Below are positions 7,641 through 15,156 of a stretch of 23,409 nt of DNA, piece after piece (within the stretch, counting starts at the first letter, position 1; every line of letters starts with the position of its first letter). The notes beneath the pieces are model-generated. The model did not search any database. It was not told the origin of the DNA and saw only the letters and a list, made by a program, of their open reading frames with translations. This DNA is from CAZWMK01 sp964635065 (lineage in GTDB: Bacteria > Pseudomonadota > Alphaproteobacteria > Sphingomonadales > Sphingomonadaceae). The stretch is taken from positions 1 through 23,409 of the forward strand of contig CAZWMK010000026.1 in assembly GCA_964635065.1 (NCBI GenBank), given 5' to 3'. The translations under genes were made by a program, and so were the position numbers.

Positions 7641-8625
7641 GCATCGACATGCGACGGTCGCGGCGGCTGACAGCATATTGCCGCCAGGCCAGCGCGCCCG
7701 ACCGGATGAGTTCGACGCGCGCCGACCAGCGTTCGCCTTCCTGCAACAGCGTCGATACCAGCGGCCGCGTCCGCGTGTCGCGGTGCAGCACCCGGACGGC
7801 ATCCACCGATGCCGCCCATGCGCGCTCGATGTTTTCGACATAAGGCAGGCTGCGATCCTCGCTGGCGCGCAGGCCGTAACCCGCCTCGTGCAGGGCGCGT
7901 GTCAGTTCGGAATCTGTCCTCAGACGCATCCGGACCGGCTCGGTCGCGATCCATTCGCGATAACTGGTGGTGCCGATCGCACGTTCATTGCCCAGTGCAA
8001 GTGCGCGCAGAAGCAACGTCCCTTGCTCGCTCAGATGCGGCAGCAGCTTGCGCAGGCCATCGGTCAGGCGCTCGCCACGGTCGCCAAAGCCATCGACGAT
8101 GATCAGATCGAAGGGACCGCCGGGGGGCGGCATGTCCGGTGCCACAAGCGCGACAGACCCCTTTGGCGCCGCCGCGATCATGCTGTGTTCCATCTCGAAA
8201 GCCGTGACCAGACAGCCCAGGCGATCACGCAGATTTTGTGCCATACCGCCAAGCTCTGCGCCGATATGGGCAAGGCGCGACTGCGGACCCAGTTTGAGCC
8301 TGCCAAATACCGTATCGAGGCCCGCTTCGTCGCGCGGACCAAGGCAGCCCTGATCCCAGACCAGCTGGGCGACCGTCAGCCGTGCTTCGTGCCAGCCGTC
8401 TTCAGTTGGTGCCGATGCCGACGAACGCGGCAGTTCGCGCGCCACGACACGTGGTCGGCGTGCCAGCGGCCGTGTCGGCAGTGGTGGCAGCTCCGCCGGC
8501 AGATTGTCCTGCGTGCCTTCCGGTTTGGATAGCTGCAAGGACAGGGCGTCGAGATCATAGCCTTCCCACCAGGCCCTGAGGCGCAGCGACAGGGGCATGC
8601 CGAGGTGCTTGGGATCAGCTGACAT
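7627..8625 (-). CDS. Methyltransferase-like protein (class I SAM fold suspected)
   Basis: This is a 332-residue protein of unknown function. Residues 117-132 (RLAHIGAELGGMAQNL), an acidic residue at the end of a second strand (E144 in TAFEMEHS), and FDLIIVDGF (172-180) follow the beta-strand order of class I SAM-dependent methyltransferases. The SAM loop is degenerate (GAELGG instead of GxGxG), so activity is uncertain. An N-terminal segment with AWWEGYDLDAL (19-28) and a Pro/Arg-rich stretch (45-65) precedes the domain. The start ATG at 8625 overlaps the end of the PilZ gene by 11 bases, implying coupled translation. In-frame starts farther upstream (to 8877) lie inside PilZ. The 3' end overlaps serB. 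The substrate is unknown. Confidence 0.6.
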   Translation of the reverse strand: MSADPKHLGMPLSLRLRAWWEGYDLDALSLQLSKPEGTQDNLPAELPPLPTRPLARRPRVVARELPRSSASAPTEDGWHEARLTVAQLVWDQGCLGPRDEAGLDTVFGRLKLGPQSRLAHIGAELGGMAQNLRDRLGCLVTAFEMEHSMIAAAPKGSVALVAPDMPPPGGPFDLIIVDGFGDRGERLTDGLRKLLPHLSEQGTLLLRALALGNERAIGTTSYREWIATEPVRMRLRTDSELTRALHEAGYGLRASEDRSLPYVENIERAWAASVDAVRVLHRDTRTRPLVSTLLQEGERWSARVELIRSGALAWRQYAVSRRDRRMSMLSDW

Positions 8626-8965
8626 GCCTGCACCCCAGATCATGCCGCTGTTTGGCCATATCCTGTGCAATGGCTGCCATGGCAAAGCGCAGGCCATGCG
8701 CTTCCCCGTCAAAGACAAGGCCGATACCGTCATGTGCAATGCGATTGACCCGCGCCTCGATGCAGCCAGCGTCGGGATGTTCGAGCATGACGAGATCGCC
8801 GATGGATGGCCGGGCATCGGTTTCGATGAAGCTGCCCATCGCTGAAATATCGCGCAGCCGTCCGGCGTCTGGACCATTCGACCAGATCAGCAGACACAGG
8901 CGCGGCAGGCGGTGTCGCTTAGCGTATCGCCGGTTGCCGGTGGCGGGCCGATGGACTTCGGGCAT
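8615..8965 (-). CDS. PilZ-domain protein, candidate c-di-GMP receptor
   Basis: A 116-residue single-domain protein. An Arg-rich N-terminus (R12-R22, containing R13xxxR17) is followed by D39-I-S41-A-M-G44, matching the (D/N)xSxxG signature that with the Arg motif binds cyclic di-GMP in PilZ proteins. The rest, up to LVFDGEAHGLRFA, fits the PilZ beta barrel. GAGGA lies about seven bases before the ATG at 8965. The gene is followed with overlap by the methyltransferase-like gene and preceded, 65 bases away on the same strand, by a Sel1/SPOR protein gene, so the three may be co-transcribed. Binding is inferred from the motifs, not shown. Confidence 0.75.
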   Translation of the reverse strand: MPEVHRPATGNRRYAKRHRLPRLCLLIWSNGPDAGRLRDISAMGSFIETDARPSIGDLVMLEHPDAGCIEARVNRIAHDGIGLVFDGEAHGLRFAMAAIAQDMAKQRHDLGCRHVS

Positions 8966-9030
8966 GATCGGTCCTCGTCATGAAGACGTGAAATTCCGTC
9001 ATGCATAGCGCGCAGACGTTTCCGAAAAGT

Positions 9031-10056
9031 TTAGGGCGCTTTCACGACGAAGCAGCTTCGTCCGGCTGCCGTCAGCTTGCTGCATAGCGCCTGTGCATCG
9101 GCACGCTCGCGGAAGCCACCGATCTGAAGTCGTATCATGCGTCCTGCTTCGGAAAAAACAGGTTCATGATTGCCGATAATGCGTCCGTTGTCTTTGCGCA
9201 GCATGTCCCATCCCTGACGGGCTGACGTCATCTGGCCATAGGCGCCAATTTGCACCCGCCATGGCCCTGCCGCGACCGATGAAACAGGGGGCGAAGTCGT
9301 GTTTGTCACAGCGGGTGCGGAGGGGACAGAAACTGCCGCTGGTGTGGGGACCGGCAGGGTCTTGACCGCTTTCGTTCCGGCATCGGCAGATGCTTGCCGA
9401 CCCGGTTTTGCGGCGGGGGCCGCAAGCGAGACGCCGATCACGCTGGCCGGTATTTCTGTCCGCAGCCGTTCCGGGTCCGCCGCCAGATTCTGACCTGCCT
9501 GACGCTGATCGAGCGGGATGTGTGCGTTCATCTTCTGAAGCGCTGCGCTGGCCGCCTCGAAACCACCGTCGCTGGCCTGCGTCATGTAGGCATAGGCCAG
9601 CGGCCATTTCTTGGGGACGCTGTCGCCGTTGAAATACATGACGCCCAACATGTACTGGGCTCTGGCCTCGCCGGCATCGGCTGCCTTGGTCCACCAGCGC
9701 GCCGATTCGGCCTTGTCGCCACTTTGCGCCGTCAGAATGCCAAGATTGGTGGCGGCAGGCGCATGGCCGCGCTCGGCGGCCCGGCGATAATAGGTTTTCG
9801 CCATGGCAAGATCCTGGGTCACGCCGCGCCCCAGCTTGTAGGCCTGCCCCAGATTGAACAGCGCATCAGAGTCACCGCGGGCAGCCAGAGGCTGCCAGAT
9901 GGTAACGGCGGCCTTGTAGTCACCTGCCTGCCATTTCTCGACGCCCGCTTTCACCGATGCAGCCGGGGCGGTCATCGCAGGCGAGGCGAGCAGAAAGGCG
10001 ACGCCCAACGCGATCGGCAACCAGACTTTGCGCGAGGTATGATCTTGTATTGTCAC
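9031..10056 (-). CDS. Secreted Sel1-repeat protein with C-terminal SPOR domain
   Basis: This 341-residue protein starts with GTG at 10056 (MTIQDHTSRK); AGAAAGG lies just upstream. A hydrophobic segment (residues 11-29, ending in SPAMTA) is a signal peptide or anchor. Residues about 35-175 form tandem Sel1/TPR-like helical repeats (ALFNLGQAYKLGRG, AATNLGILTAQSG, AQYMLGVMYFNG). A Pro/Ala/Ser/Thr-rich linker (205-262) follows. The C-terminal SPOR domain (265-341) begins PWRVQIGAYGQ and ends RSCFVVKAP. SPOR domains of known proteins bind denuded peptidoglycan glycans at the division septum. The gene diverges from the parA-type operon whose last gene encodes a second TPR/SPOR protein with a very similar SPOR ending (CFV), suggesting a shared role. 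Confidence 0.85.
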   Translation of the reverse strand: MTIQDHTSRKVWLPIALGVAFLLASPAMTAPAASVKAGVEKWQAGDYKAAVTIWQPLAARGDSDALFNLGQAYKLGRGVTQDLAMAKTYYRRAAERGHAPAATNLGILTAQSGDKAESARWWTKAADAGEARAQYMLGVMYFNGDSVPKKWPLAYAYMTQASDGGFEAASAALQKMNAHIPLDQRQAGQNLAADPERLRTEIPASVIGVSLAAPAAKPGRQASADAGTKAVKTLPVPTPAAVSVPSAPAVTNTTSPPVSSVAAGPWRVQIGAYGQMTSARQGWDMLRKDNGRIIGNHEPVFSEAGRMIRLQIGGFRERADAQALCSKLTAAGRSCFVVKAP

Positions 10057-10262
10057 AGGCCTTTCTTAGCGGATTTACCCCTGTCGGCAAGCATATGCCG
10101 CTCATGCCGTCCCGTGAGCGCCACAGTTTGCCACGTCATGAGACGTTGTTTCATCCTGATGCAAACGGGACAGACGTGCTTCGGCACAGGACAGGGTTTA
10201 CTGAATGTTAGGAATGGCTGGTGTCTAGTCACGCATGGAATTGATCAACAAAGGGGCACCAT
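10057..10262. promoter_or_regulatory. Divergent intergenic region of the parA module
   Basis: These 206 bases separate two divergent genes and contain no convincing ORF. They hold the inverted repeat ACGTC-ATGA-GACGT (10133-10146), a small hairpin GTGC-TTCG-GCAC (10176-10187) with a UUCG-type tetraloop, and the palindrome GCATATGC. Any of them could be an operator for the ribbon-helix-helix protein encoded downstream. No clear -35/-10 pair could be assigned in either direction. Confidence 0.4.
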
Positions 10263-10976
10263 ATGCGCGTTCTGGCTCTGGCTTCGCAGAAGGGCGGATC
10301 CGGTAAGACCACGCTCAGCGGTCATCTGGCGGTTCAGGCTCAGCTTGACGGGGCCGGACCCGTCGTTCTGATCGACATCGATCCGCAAGGGTCGCTTGCC
10401 GACTGGTGGAATGAGCGTGAGGCGGAAATGCCCGCCTTTGCCCAGACCACGGTGGCGCGTCTGGTCAGCGATCTTGAAACGCTCCGGCAAAAGGGGTTCA
10501 AGCTTGCGGTCATCGACACGCCTCCCGCGATTACGGTTGCGATCCAGAGCGTCTTGTCGGTTGCCGAGCTTGTCGTCATACCGACGCGTCCGAGCCCGCA
10601 TGACCTTCGTGCGGCGGGGGCCACGGTCGATCTTTGCGAACGCGCCGGAAAGCCTCTGATCTTTGTTGTGAACGCGGCAACGCCCCGTGCGAAGATCACC
10701 TATGAAGCTGCTGTCGCCCTGTCGCAGCACGGCACGGTGGCGCCGGTCACCTTGCATCACCGTACCGATTATGCCGCATCGATGATCGATGGCCGTACCG
10801 TCATGGAGGTCGATCCCAAGAGCAAGTCTGCCGAAGAAATCCGCGAATTGTGGCGCTATGTCTCGGACCGGCTGGAGAAGAACTTCCGCCGCACGGTGTT
10901 CAATGCACCGTCCATGGCTGCGGTTGCGCCGCAGGTGCGCGCTGCCGGCGGCTTTGGCCGCAAGGCTGCGATGTGA
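10263..10976 (+). CDS. Orphan ParA-family (MinD/ParA) ATPase
   Basis: A 237-residue deviant Walker-A ATPase. K10 and K15 lie in QKGGSGKTT, D38 and D40 in the DIDPQG switch, and D85 in the Walker B VIDTPP. The small size and lack of an N-terminal helix-turn-helix resemble type Ib ParA proteins. Such ATPases form gradients on nucleoid DNA and position plasmids, chemoreceptor arrays or carboxysomes. AGGGG lies six bases before the ATG. It is followed 28 bases later by a gene for a protein with a ribbon-helix-helix-like end, then by a SPOR lipoprotein. There is no parB, replication gene or obvious centromere repeat, so it is neither the main chromosome segregation ParA nor clearly plasmid derived. 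The cargo is unknown. Confidence 0.85.
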   Translation: MRVLALASQKGGSGKTTLSGHLAVQAQLDGAGPVVLIDIDPQGSLADWWNEREAEMPAFAQTTVARLVSDLETLRQKGFKLAVIDTPPAITVAIQSVLSVAELVVIPTRPSPHDLRAAGATVDLCERAGKPLIFVVNAATPRAKITYEAAVALSQHGTVAPVTLHHRTDYAASMIDGRTVMEVDPKSKSAEEIRELWRYVSDRLEKNFRRTVFNAPSMAAVAPQVRAAGGFGRKAAM

Positions 10977-11004
10977 TCCGGTGCACAGGTCGGGAGCAGG
11001 CGTC

Positions 11005-11613
11005 ATGAACGAGAAATCCGCATTCGCATCTCTGTCCGCCGGGCTGCTTGCGCGCAAGGGACAGGCCAAACCCGCGATGCGTCCGCAACTCTACAAGTTT
11101 GTCGATGATGACGATCTTGGCTGGAACGATATGGGGACTGACATGCTGACGCCGGAACAGGCGGCGCTTGTGTCACCCGCGCCCATTGCGGCGGCCGCCG
11201 TCGCGCCGGTTGCGATCGTCAAGCCGGATACGCATCATTCTGTCACAAGCCCCGCACCGGAGGTGGTGCAACAGCAGGAAGCATTGAGCGAGGCGTTCAC
11301 GCCCGCGCCCGTGGCTGTTCCGGTATCTGCGTCTGCATCTGCACCTGCATTCGCACCCGCTGCGGCGGCGATCAAGGCCGTGCCTGCCGTCGACGGTCGC
11401 AAGTCTGTTGCAAACGCGCCGAAACTGCGTGCTGCGCCGGGAACAAAGGCCAAGTCGGCGTTCACGCTGCGCATCGATCAGGAACGCCACCTGCGCCTGC
11501 GCCTTGCCAGTGCCTATGCCCATCGTTCGGCACAGAACCTGCTGATCGAAGCTCTGGACCGCTTTCTGGAGGAATGTTTTCCGGAAACGGCTCAACCCAA
11601 GGTCGCCAATTGA
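11005..11613 (+). CDS. ParA partner candidate: disordered linker plus C-terminal ribbon-helix-helix-like domain
   Basis: This 202-residue protein matches no family I can name. Residues 5-31 hold a short basic segment (FASLSAGLLARKGQ, then PAMRPQ), followed by an acidic patch (DDDDLGW, 34-40). Residues 55-145 are rich in Ala, Pro and Val and probably disordered. Residues 150-192 look like a ribbon-helix-helix fold: strand SAFTLRID, helix QERHLRLRLASAYAH, turn RSAQ, helix NLLIEALDRFLEECF. In type Ib partition systems the partner is a small RHH protein whose basic N-terminal tail stimulates ParA; this layout is analogous. The ATG at 11005 is chosen because earlier in-frame codons lie inside parA. 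The role as ParA adaptor is inferred from position and architecture. Confidence 0.7.
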   Translation: MNEKSAFASLSAGLLARKGQAKPAMRPQLYKFVDDDDLGWNDMGTDMLTPEQAALVSPAPIAAAAVAPVAIVKPDTHHSVTSPAPEVVQQQEALSEAFTPAPVAVPVSASASAPAFAPAAAAIKAVPAVDGRKSVANAPKLRAAPGTKAKSAFTLRIDQERHLRLRLASAYAHRSAQNLLIEALDRFLEECFPETAQPKVAN

Positions 11614-11648
11614 TCACGCCGCTTTGTTCAATGTCTGAAAGCCACGCC

Positions 11649-12908
11649 ATGAATCAGCATATCAGAAACGTTGTCATGTGCAGTGCGGCGGTGGCAGCCA
11701 TGATGCTTGGCGGCTGTGCTGGCGAACAGCCCGTTGCCCGTCTGAACAGCGCGTCATCACCAGTGCCCGATCAGGCGGGTGATGTGCCGCTGGTCGATCA
11801 GGTCCGTTCCGCCCTGACGCAGAACAATCATGCCGCAGCGATCAGCCTTGCCGAACTGGCTGTTCGCAGCCAGCCCGAAGCGGTCGAGGCGCGTGTGCTT
11901 CTGGCGCGCGCCTATTTTCAGGCTGGGCGTTTTGTCGCGGCCGTCAATGCCTATGACGATGTGACGGCAGCCGGCCATGCCGACAATCATGTCATGCCGA
12001 TCATCCTTGCGCAGCTAGCCAGCGGCCGGGTTGCGCAGGCCTTGGCCCATCTCGACAATGCGCCCGCGACGACCAGCCAGTCCGACCGCGGTCTGGCCTA
12101 TGCCCTGGCCGGACAAACGCAGCAGGCCATCGCCGTTCTGACTGCCGCTGTGCGTAATGGCGAAGCCACGGCGCGGACGCGGCAGAATCTGGCACTGACG
12201 CTTGCGCTTGATGGCCAGTGGGCGGCGGCACGTGTCACGGCGCTGCAAGATCTGACCCCCGATCAGCTTGATATGCGTCTGATCGAGTGGACGCGCATCA
12301 AGGACCAGCCGGATGCGGCAGGACGCACAGCGATGCTGCTTGGGATTGCGCCAGCCGCCAATGATCTTGGGCGCCCGCTTCACCTTGCGTGGCAGAGTGC
12401 GGGACAACGTGACGGGCAGGAATCGTCGCAGCAGGCGAGCCTTGCCGATAGTCACCCGGCGATGCCAGAGGCGACACCTCCGGTTTCTGCGCCGGAAATC
12501 ATGGCGGATGCCGCGCCTGTCGCAGCGGATCCGGTTGTCAAAACCGCAGTGCACACGGCGCCGGACGTGACGCTGTCAGGAACGCAGACTGTATCTGCAA
12601 CGACGGAACGTGGCTGGGTTATCCAGCTGGGGGCCTTTTCAGAACGCGATAATGTCGATCGGGCCTGGCATGCGGTGCGAAGCGATTATCGCAAGATGGC
12701 CGGATATGTTCCCACGACTGACAATTTTGCACTGAAAAGTGGCAAGATCCTGCATCGCTTGTCGGTTGGCGGTTTCGATAATGTCCGCGCGGCCCGCGCG
12801 ACCTGCCGCGCTTTGCAGAAAGCCGGGCATGAATGTTTCGTCCGGCCAGCCACCAAACTCGATCATGTCCGCATGGCATCTTCGGCAGGGCAGGGGCGCC
12901 GTATCTGA
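11649..12908 (+). CDS. TPR/SPOR outer-membrane lipoprotein candidate
   Basis: A 419-residue protein. The N-terminus MNQHIRNVVM leads into a hydrophobic stretch and a lipobox LGGC with C23 as the lipidated cysteine. Residues about 50-200 form TPR-like helices (AAAISLAELAV, ARVLLARAYFQAGRF, RGLAYALAGQTQQAI). A Pro/Ala-rich linker follows, and a C-terminal SPOR domain (about 321-402) begins RGWVIQLGAF and ends HECFVRPA. I chose the ATG at 11649 because it gives a compact signal peptide; the ATG at 11631 is possible. It is 35 bases after the RHH-like gene and probably in its operon. SPOR domains target septal peptidoglycan, so this protein may link the ParA pair to the division site. That link is inference. 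Confidence 0.82.
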   Translation: MNQHIRNVVMCSAAVAAMMLGGCAGEQPVARLNSASSPVPDQAGDVPLVDQVRSALTQNNHAAAISLAELAVRSQPEAVEARVLLARAYFQAGRFVAAVNAYDDVTAAGHADNHVMPIILAQLASGRVAQALAHLDNAPATTSQSDRGLAYALAGQTQQAIAVLTAAVRNGEATARTRQNLALTLALDGQWAAARVTALQDLTPDQLDMRLIEWTRIKDQPDAAGRTAMLLGIAPAANDLGRPLHLAWQSAGQRDGQESSQQASLADSHPAMPEATPPVSAPEIMADAAPVAADPVVKTAVHTAPDVTLSGTQTVSATTERGWVIQLGAFSERDNVDRAWHAVRSDYRKMAGYVPTTDNFALKSGKILHRLSVGGFDNVRAARATCRALQKAGHECFVRPATKLDHVRMASSAGQGRRI

Positions 12909-12917
12909 TCGTTGGAG

Positions 12918-12951
12918 AGGTGTTCGGCGGCTTATTGCGCGCTGAACACCT
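12918..12951. terminator. Hairpin between convergent genes
   Basis: AGGTGTTC (12918-12925) pairs with GAACACCT (12944-12951), with an inner GCG/CGC. One arm lies in the last codons of the pseudo-dihydroorotase gene. It has no clear T run, but its place between convergent stops suggests a shared terminator. Confidence 0.5.
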
Positions 12952-14170
12952 GTTCGCCACCCTTCCAGGTTGCCAGCACGCGTCCTTGCACCGGTAGAAG
13001 GTCAAAAGGCGTGTTGCCTGCGCTGGCGCGGAAGCGCTCTGCCTGAATCCGCCACGGGCTGTCAGGGTCGAACATCACAAGGTCGGCTGGCGCGCCAACG
13101 GCAAGCTGTCCCCCTTCGGTCCCGAAGATCGCGGCTGGCCGGCTGCTTAGCAAGGCCAGCGTTGCTGCCAGCGACAGCTCGCCATCGTGATGCAGTGTCA
13201 GTGCCAGAGGTAAAAGCGTCTCCATCCCCACCATGCCCGGCTCGGCCTCGGCAAAGGGCAGGCGCTTGTCGTCCTGACCGCGCGGATCGTGGCTGGATGT
13301 CAGGACGTCCACGGTGCCGTCGATGACGGCTGCGCGCAGCGCCAGACGGTCGCGCTCCTCGCGCAGGGGCGGCGACAGGCGCGTGAACGTGCGATAGCCG
13401 GCAACAGCCTGATCGTTCAGCAGGAAATGCGCCGGATTGGCGCCGCAGGTGACACGCACGCCCCGCGCCTTGGCCCGGCGCACGATATCCAGTCCCTCGG
13501 TGGTCGAAATCTGGCGGATGTGAAGCCGGGCCCCGGTTTCCTCAGCCAGACGTACATCGCGCGCCACCGCCAGCGCTTCGGCCATGGCCGGGGAAGATGG
13601 CAATCCCATGCGGCTGGCATAATCGCCCGATGTCGCCACATTGCCCGCCGTCAGGGCGCCATCTTCGGCATGGGTCACGACAACCATGTCAAAGCGGGTG
13701 GCATATTGCAAAAGCCGCATCATCACGAGAGTCGAGGCTATCGCATGACGCCCGGTTGCAGCCCCGACAGCCCCCGCCAGCTGGCACAGGCCGATTTCCG
13801 CCAGTTCCTCGCCGTCGAGGCCGCGCGTGGCCGCTGCCAGCGGATGCACCCAGAGTTCGGGCTTGCCCAGCCGTTCGGCTCGCTCGATCAGCGCCGGGTC
13901 GTCAAGCGGCGGCGACTGGTCGGGCATCAGCATGACGCGCGTGATGCCGCCCGCACTGGCGGCGGCACGTTCGGCCTTGAATACCCCCGAATCGATCAGG
14001 CCCGGCGCCAGTGCCTTTCCGCCTGCGTCGATGATCTGGTCGCAGGCGCTGGTGTCGATGGCGCCCAGAGCCGCGATCCGTCGGTCCTGTACCAGAAGGC
14101 CGCCCGTGGTTTCCGTGCCTGCGACAGGATCGACGAGGCGCGTATTGACGATGGCGAAACGCGTATTCAT
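12932..14170 (-). CDS. pyrX: Dihydroorotase-like protein without metal ligands (PyrX type, pseudo-enzyme)
   Basis: This 412-residue amidohydrolase-fold protein lacks the catalytic set. The HxH region reads LIDSGVFKAER (the metal-binding His position is F64). No lysine corresponds to the carboxylated lysine of the active paralogue. The position of its second metal His is Q220 (HIRQIST), and the GSDHAPH motif is replaced by TSSHDPRG, losing the Asp. Only H167 (THAED) remains. In Pseudomonas, inactive dihydroorotase-like subunits assemble with aspartate transcarbamoylase and are needed for its activity. Here the gene overlaps pyrB by four bases (ATGA), fitting the same structural role. Annotation pipelines would probably call it pyrC. 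The active enzyme is likely the one at 21221-22552. Confidence 0.88.
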   Translation of the reverse strand: MNTRFAIVNTRLVDPVAGTETTGGLLVQDRRIAALGAIDTSACDQIIDAGGKALAPGLIDSGVFKAERAAASAGGITRVMLMPDQSPPLDDPALIERAERLGKPELWVHPLAAATRGLDGEELAEIGLCQLAGAVGAATGRHAIASTLVMMRLLQYATRFDMVVVTHAEDGALTAGNVATSGDYASRMGLPSSPAMAEALAVARDVRLAEETGARLHIRQISTTEGLDIVRRAKARGVRVTCGANPAHFLLNDQAVAGYRTFTRLSPPLREERDRLALRAAVIDGTVDVLTSSHDPRGQDDKRLPFAEAEPGMVGMETLLPLALTLHHDGELSLAATLALLSSRPAAIFGTEGGQLAVGAPADLVMFDPDSPWRIQAERFRASAGNTPFDLLPVQGRVLATWKGGEQVFSAQ

Positions 14171-15156
14171 GCCCAGCCCTCGATGCCACGGCGGTTGCGG
14201 GTGAGGACGTCAAGACAGGCCATGCGGACCGCGACCCCCATTTCGACCTGTTCGCCGATGGCCGAGCGCGTCAGGTCGTCGGCGACTTCGGATGCGATTT
14301 CGACTCCGCGGTTCATGGGGCCGGGGTGCATGACCAGCACGTCGGGACCGGCTTCGGCCAGACGGGCGGCGGTCAGGCCATAGAAATGGAAATATTCCCT
14401 GAGCGATGGGACATAGGCGCCATCCATGCGTTCGCGTTGCAGACGCAGCATCATGATGACATCAGCGTCGCGGATGCCCTTGTCCATGTCGATGAAGGGT
14501 TCGGCGCCCATGCGTTCGATATCCTGTGGCATCAAGGTCGGTGGGGCGACCGCGCGCACCTTTGCCCCCAGGGCACTGAGCAGGTGGAAATTCGAGCGCG
14601 CCACGCGGCTGTGCAGGACGTCGCCGCAGATGGCGACGGTCAGGCCTTCGATCCGCCCCTTGCGGCGGCGGATGGTGAGCGCATCAAGCAGCGCCTGCGT
14701 CGGATGTTCGTGGCGGCCATCACCGGCATTGAGAACAGGGCAGGACACTTTCTCGGCGATCAGCTGGACTGCGCCCGAATGCTGGTGACGGATGACAAGG
14801 ACATCAGGATGCATGGCATCGAGCGTGAGCGCGGTATCGAGCAGGGTTTCGCCCTTTTTGACCGAGCTTTGTCCGACACTCATGTTGACGACATCCGCGC
14901 CCAGTCGCTTGCCCGCGATTTCGAACGACAACAGCGTGCGCGTCGAATTTTCGAAAAAGGCGTTGATCTGGGTCAGCCCGGCCAGACGCGCATCATGCTT
15001 GTGCGCCGAGCGGTTGAACACGGCCCAGCGTTCGGCTTCATCGAGCAGGAAGGTGATTTCCCAGGGTTTCAGCCCTTCGATGCCAAGGAGATGGCGATAG
15101 GGAAAGGGATGGACGCCTTGCGGCAGGTTCGCGGGGACGGAGGGTGCGCTTGTCAT
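14167..15156 (-). CDS. pyrB: Aspartate carbamoyltransferase, catalytic chain
   Basis: PyrB joins carbamoyl phosphate and aspartate in pyrimidine synthesis. The 329 residues carry the carbamoyl-phosphate motif FENSTRTLLSFE, the segment SVKKGETLLDTA, GDGRHEHPTQALLD (the HPTQ loop), and HPGPMNRG near the C-terminus. The start is the ATG at 15156, whose A is also the last base of the ruvX stop codon (TGATG). A TTG one codon upstream is less likely. The stop overlaps the start of the pseudo-dihydroorotase gene by four bases. No pyrI regulatory gene is adjacent, consistent with a PyrB-PyrX holoenzyme. No separate promoter or pyr attenuator is visible, so expression probably depends on the upstream genes. 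Confidence 0.96.
   Translation of the reverse strand: MTSAPSVPANLPQGVHPFPYRHLLGIEGLKPWEITFLLDEAERWAVFNRSAHKHDARLAGLTQINAFFENSTRTLLSFEIAGKRLGADVVNMSVGQSSVKKGETLLDTALTLDAMHPDVLVIRHQHSGAVQLIAEKVSCPVLNAGDGRHEHPTQALLDALTIRRRKGRIEGLTVAICGDVLHSRVARSNFHLLSALGAKVRAVAPPTLMPQDIERMGAEPFIDMDKGIRDADVIMMLRLQRERMDGAYVPSLREYFHFYGLTAARLAEAGPDVLVMHPGPMNRGVEIASEVADDLTRSAIGEQVEMGVAVRMACLDVLTRNRRGIEGWA

Noticed and set aside
11290..11400. Tandem DNA repeat in the RHH-like gene
   Set aside because: The repetitive look comes from Ala/Pro/Ser/Val codons of a low-complexity linker; units are not regular. The same holds for the Ala/Pro linker at 23095-23240.
10263..11613. Integrated plasmid partition locus
   Set aside because: ParA plus an RHH-like protein resembles a plasmid par system, but there is no replication gene, iteron or centromere array, no composition change, and all flanking genes are housekeeping.
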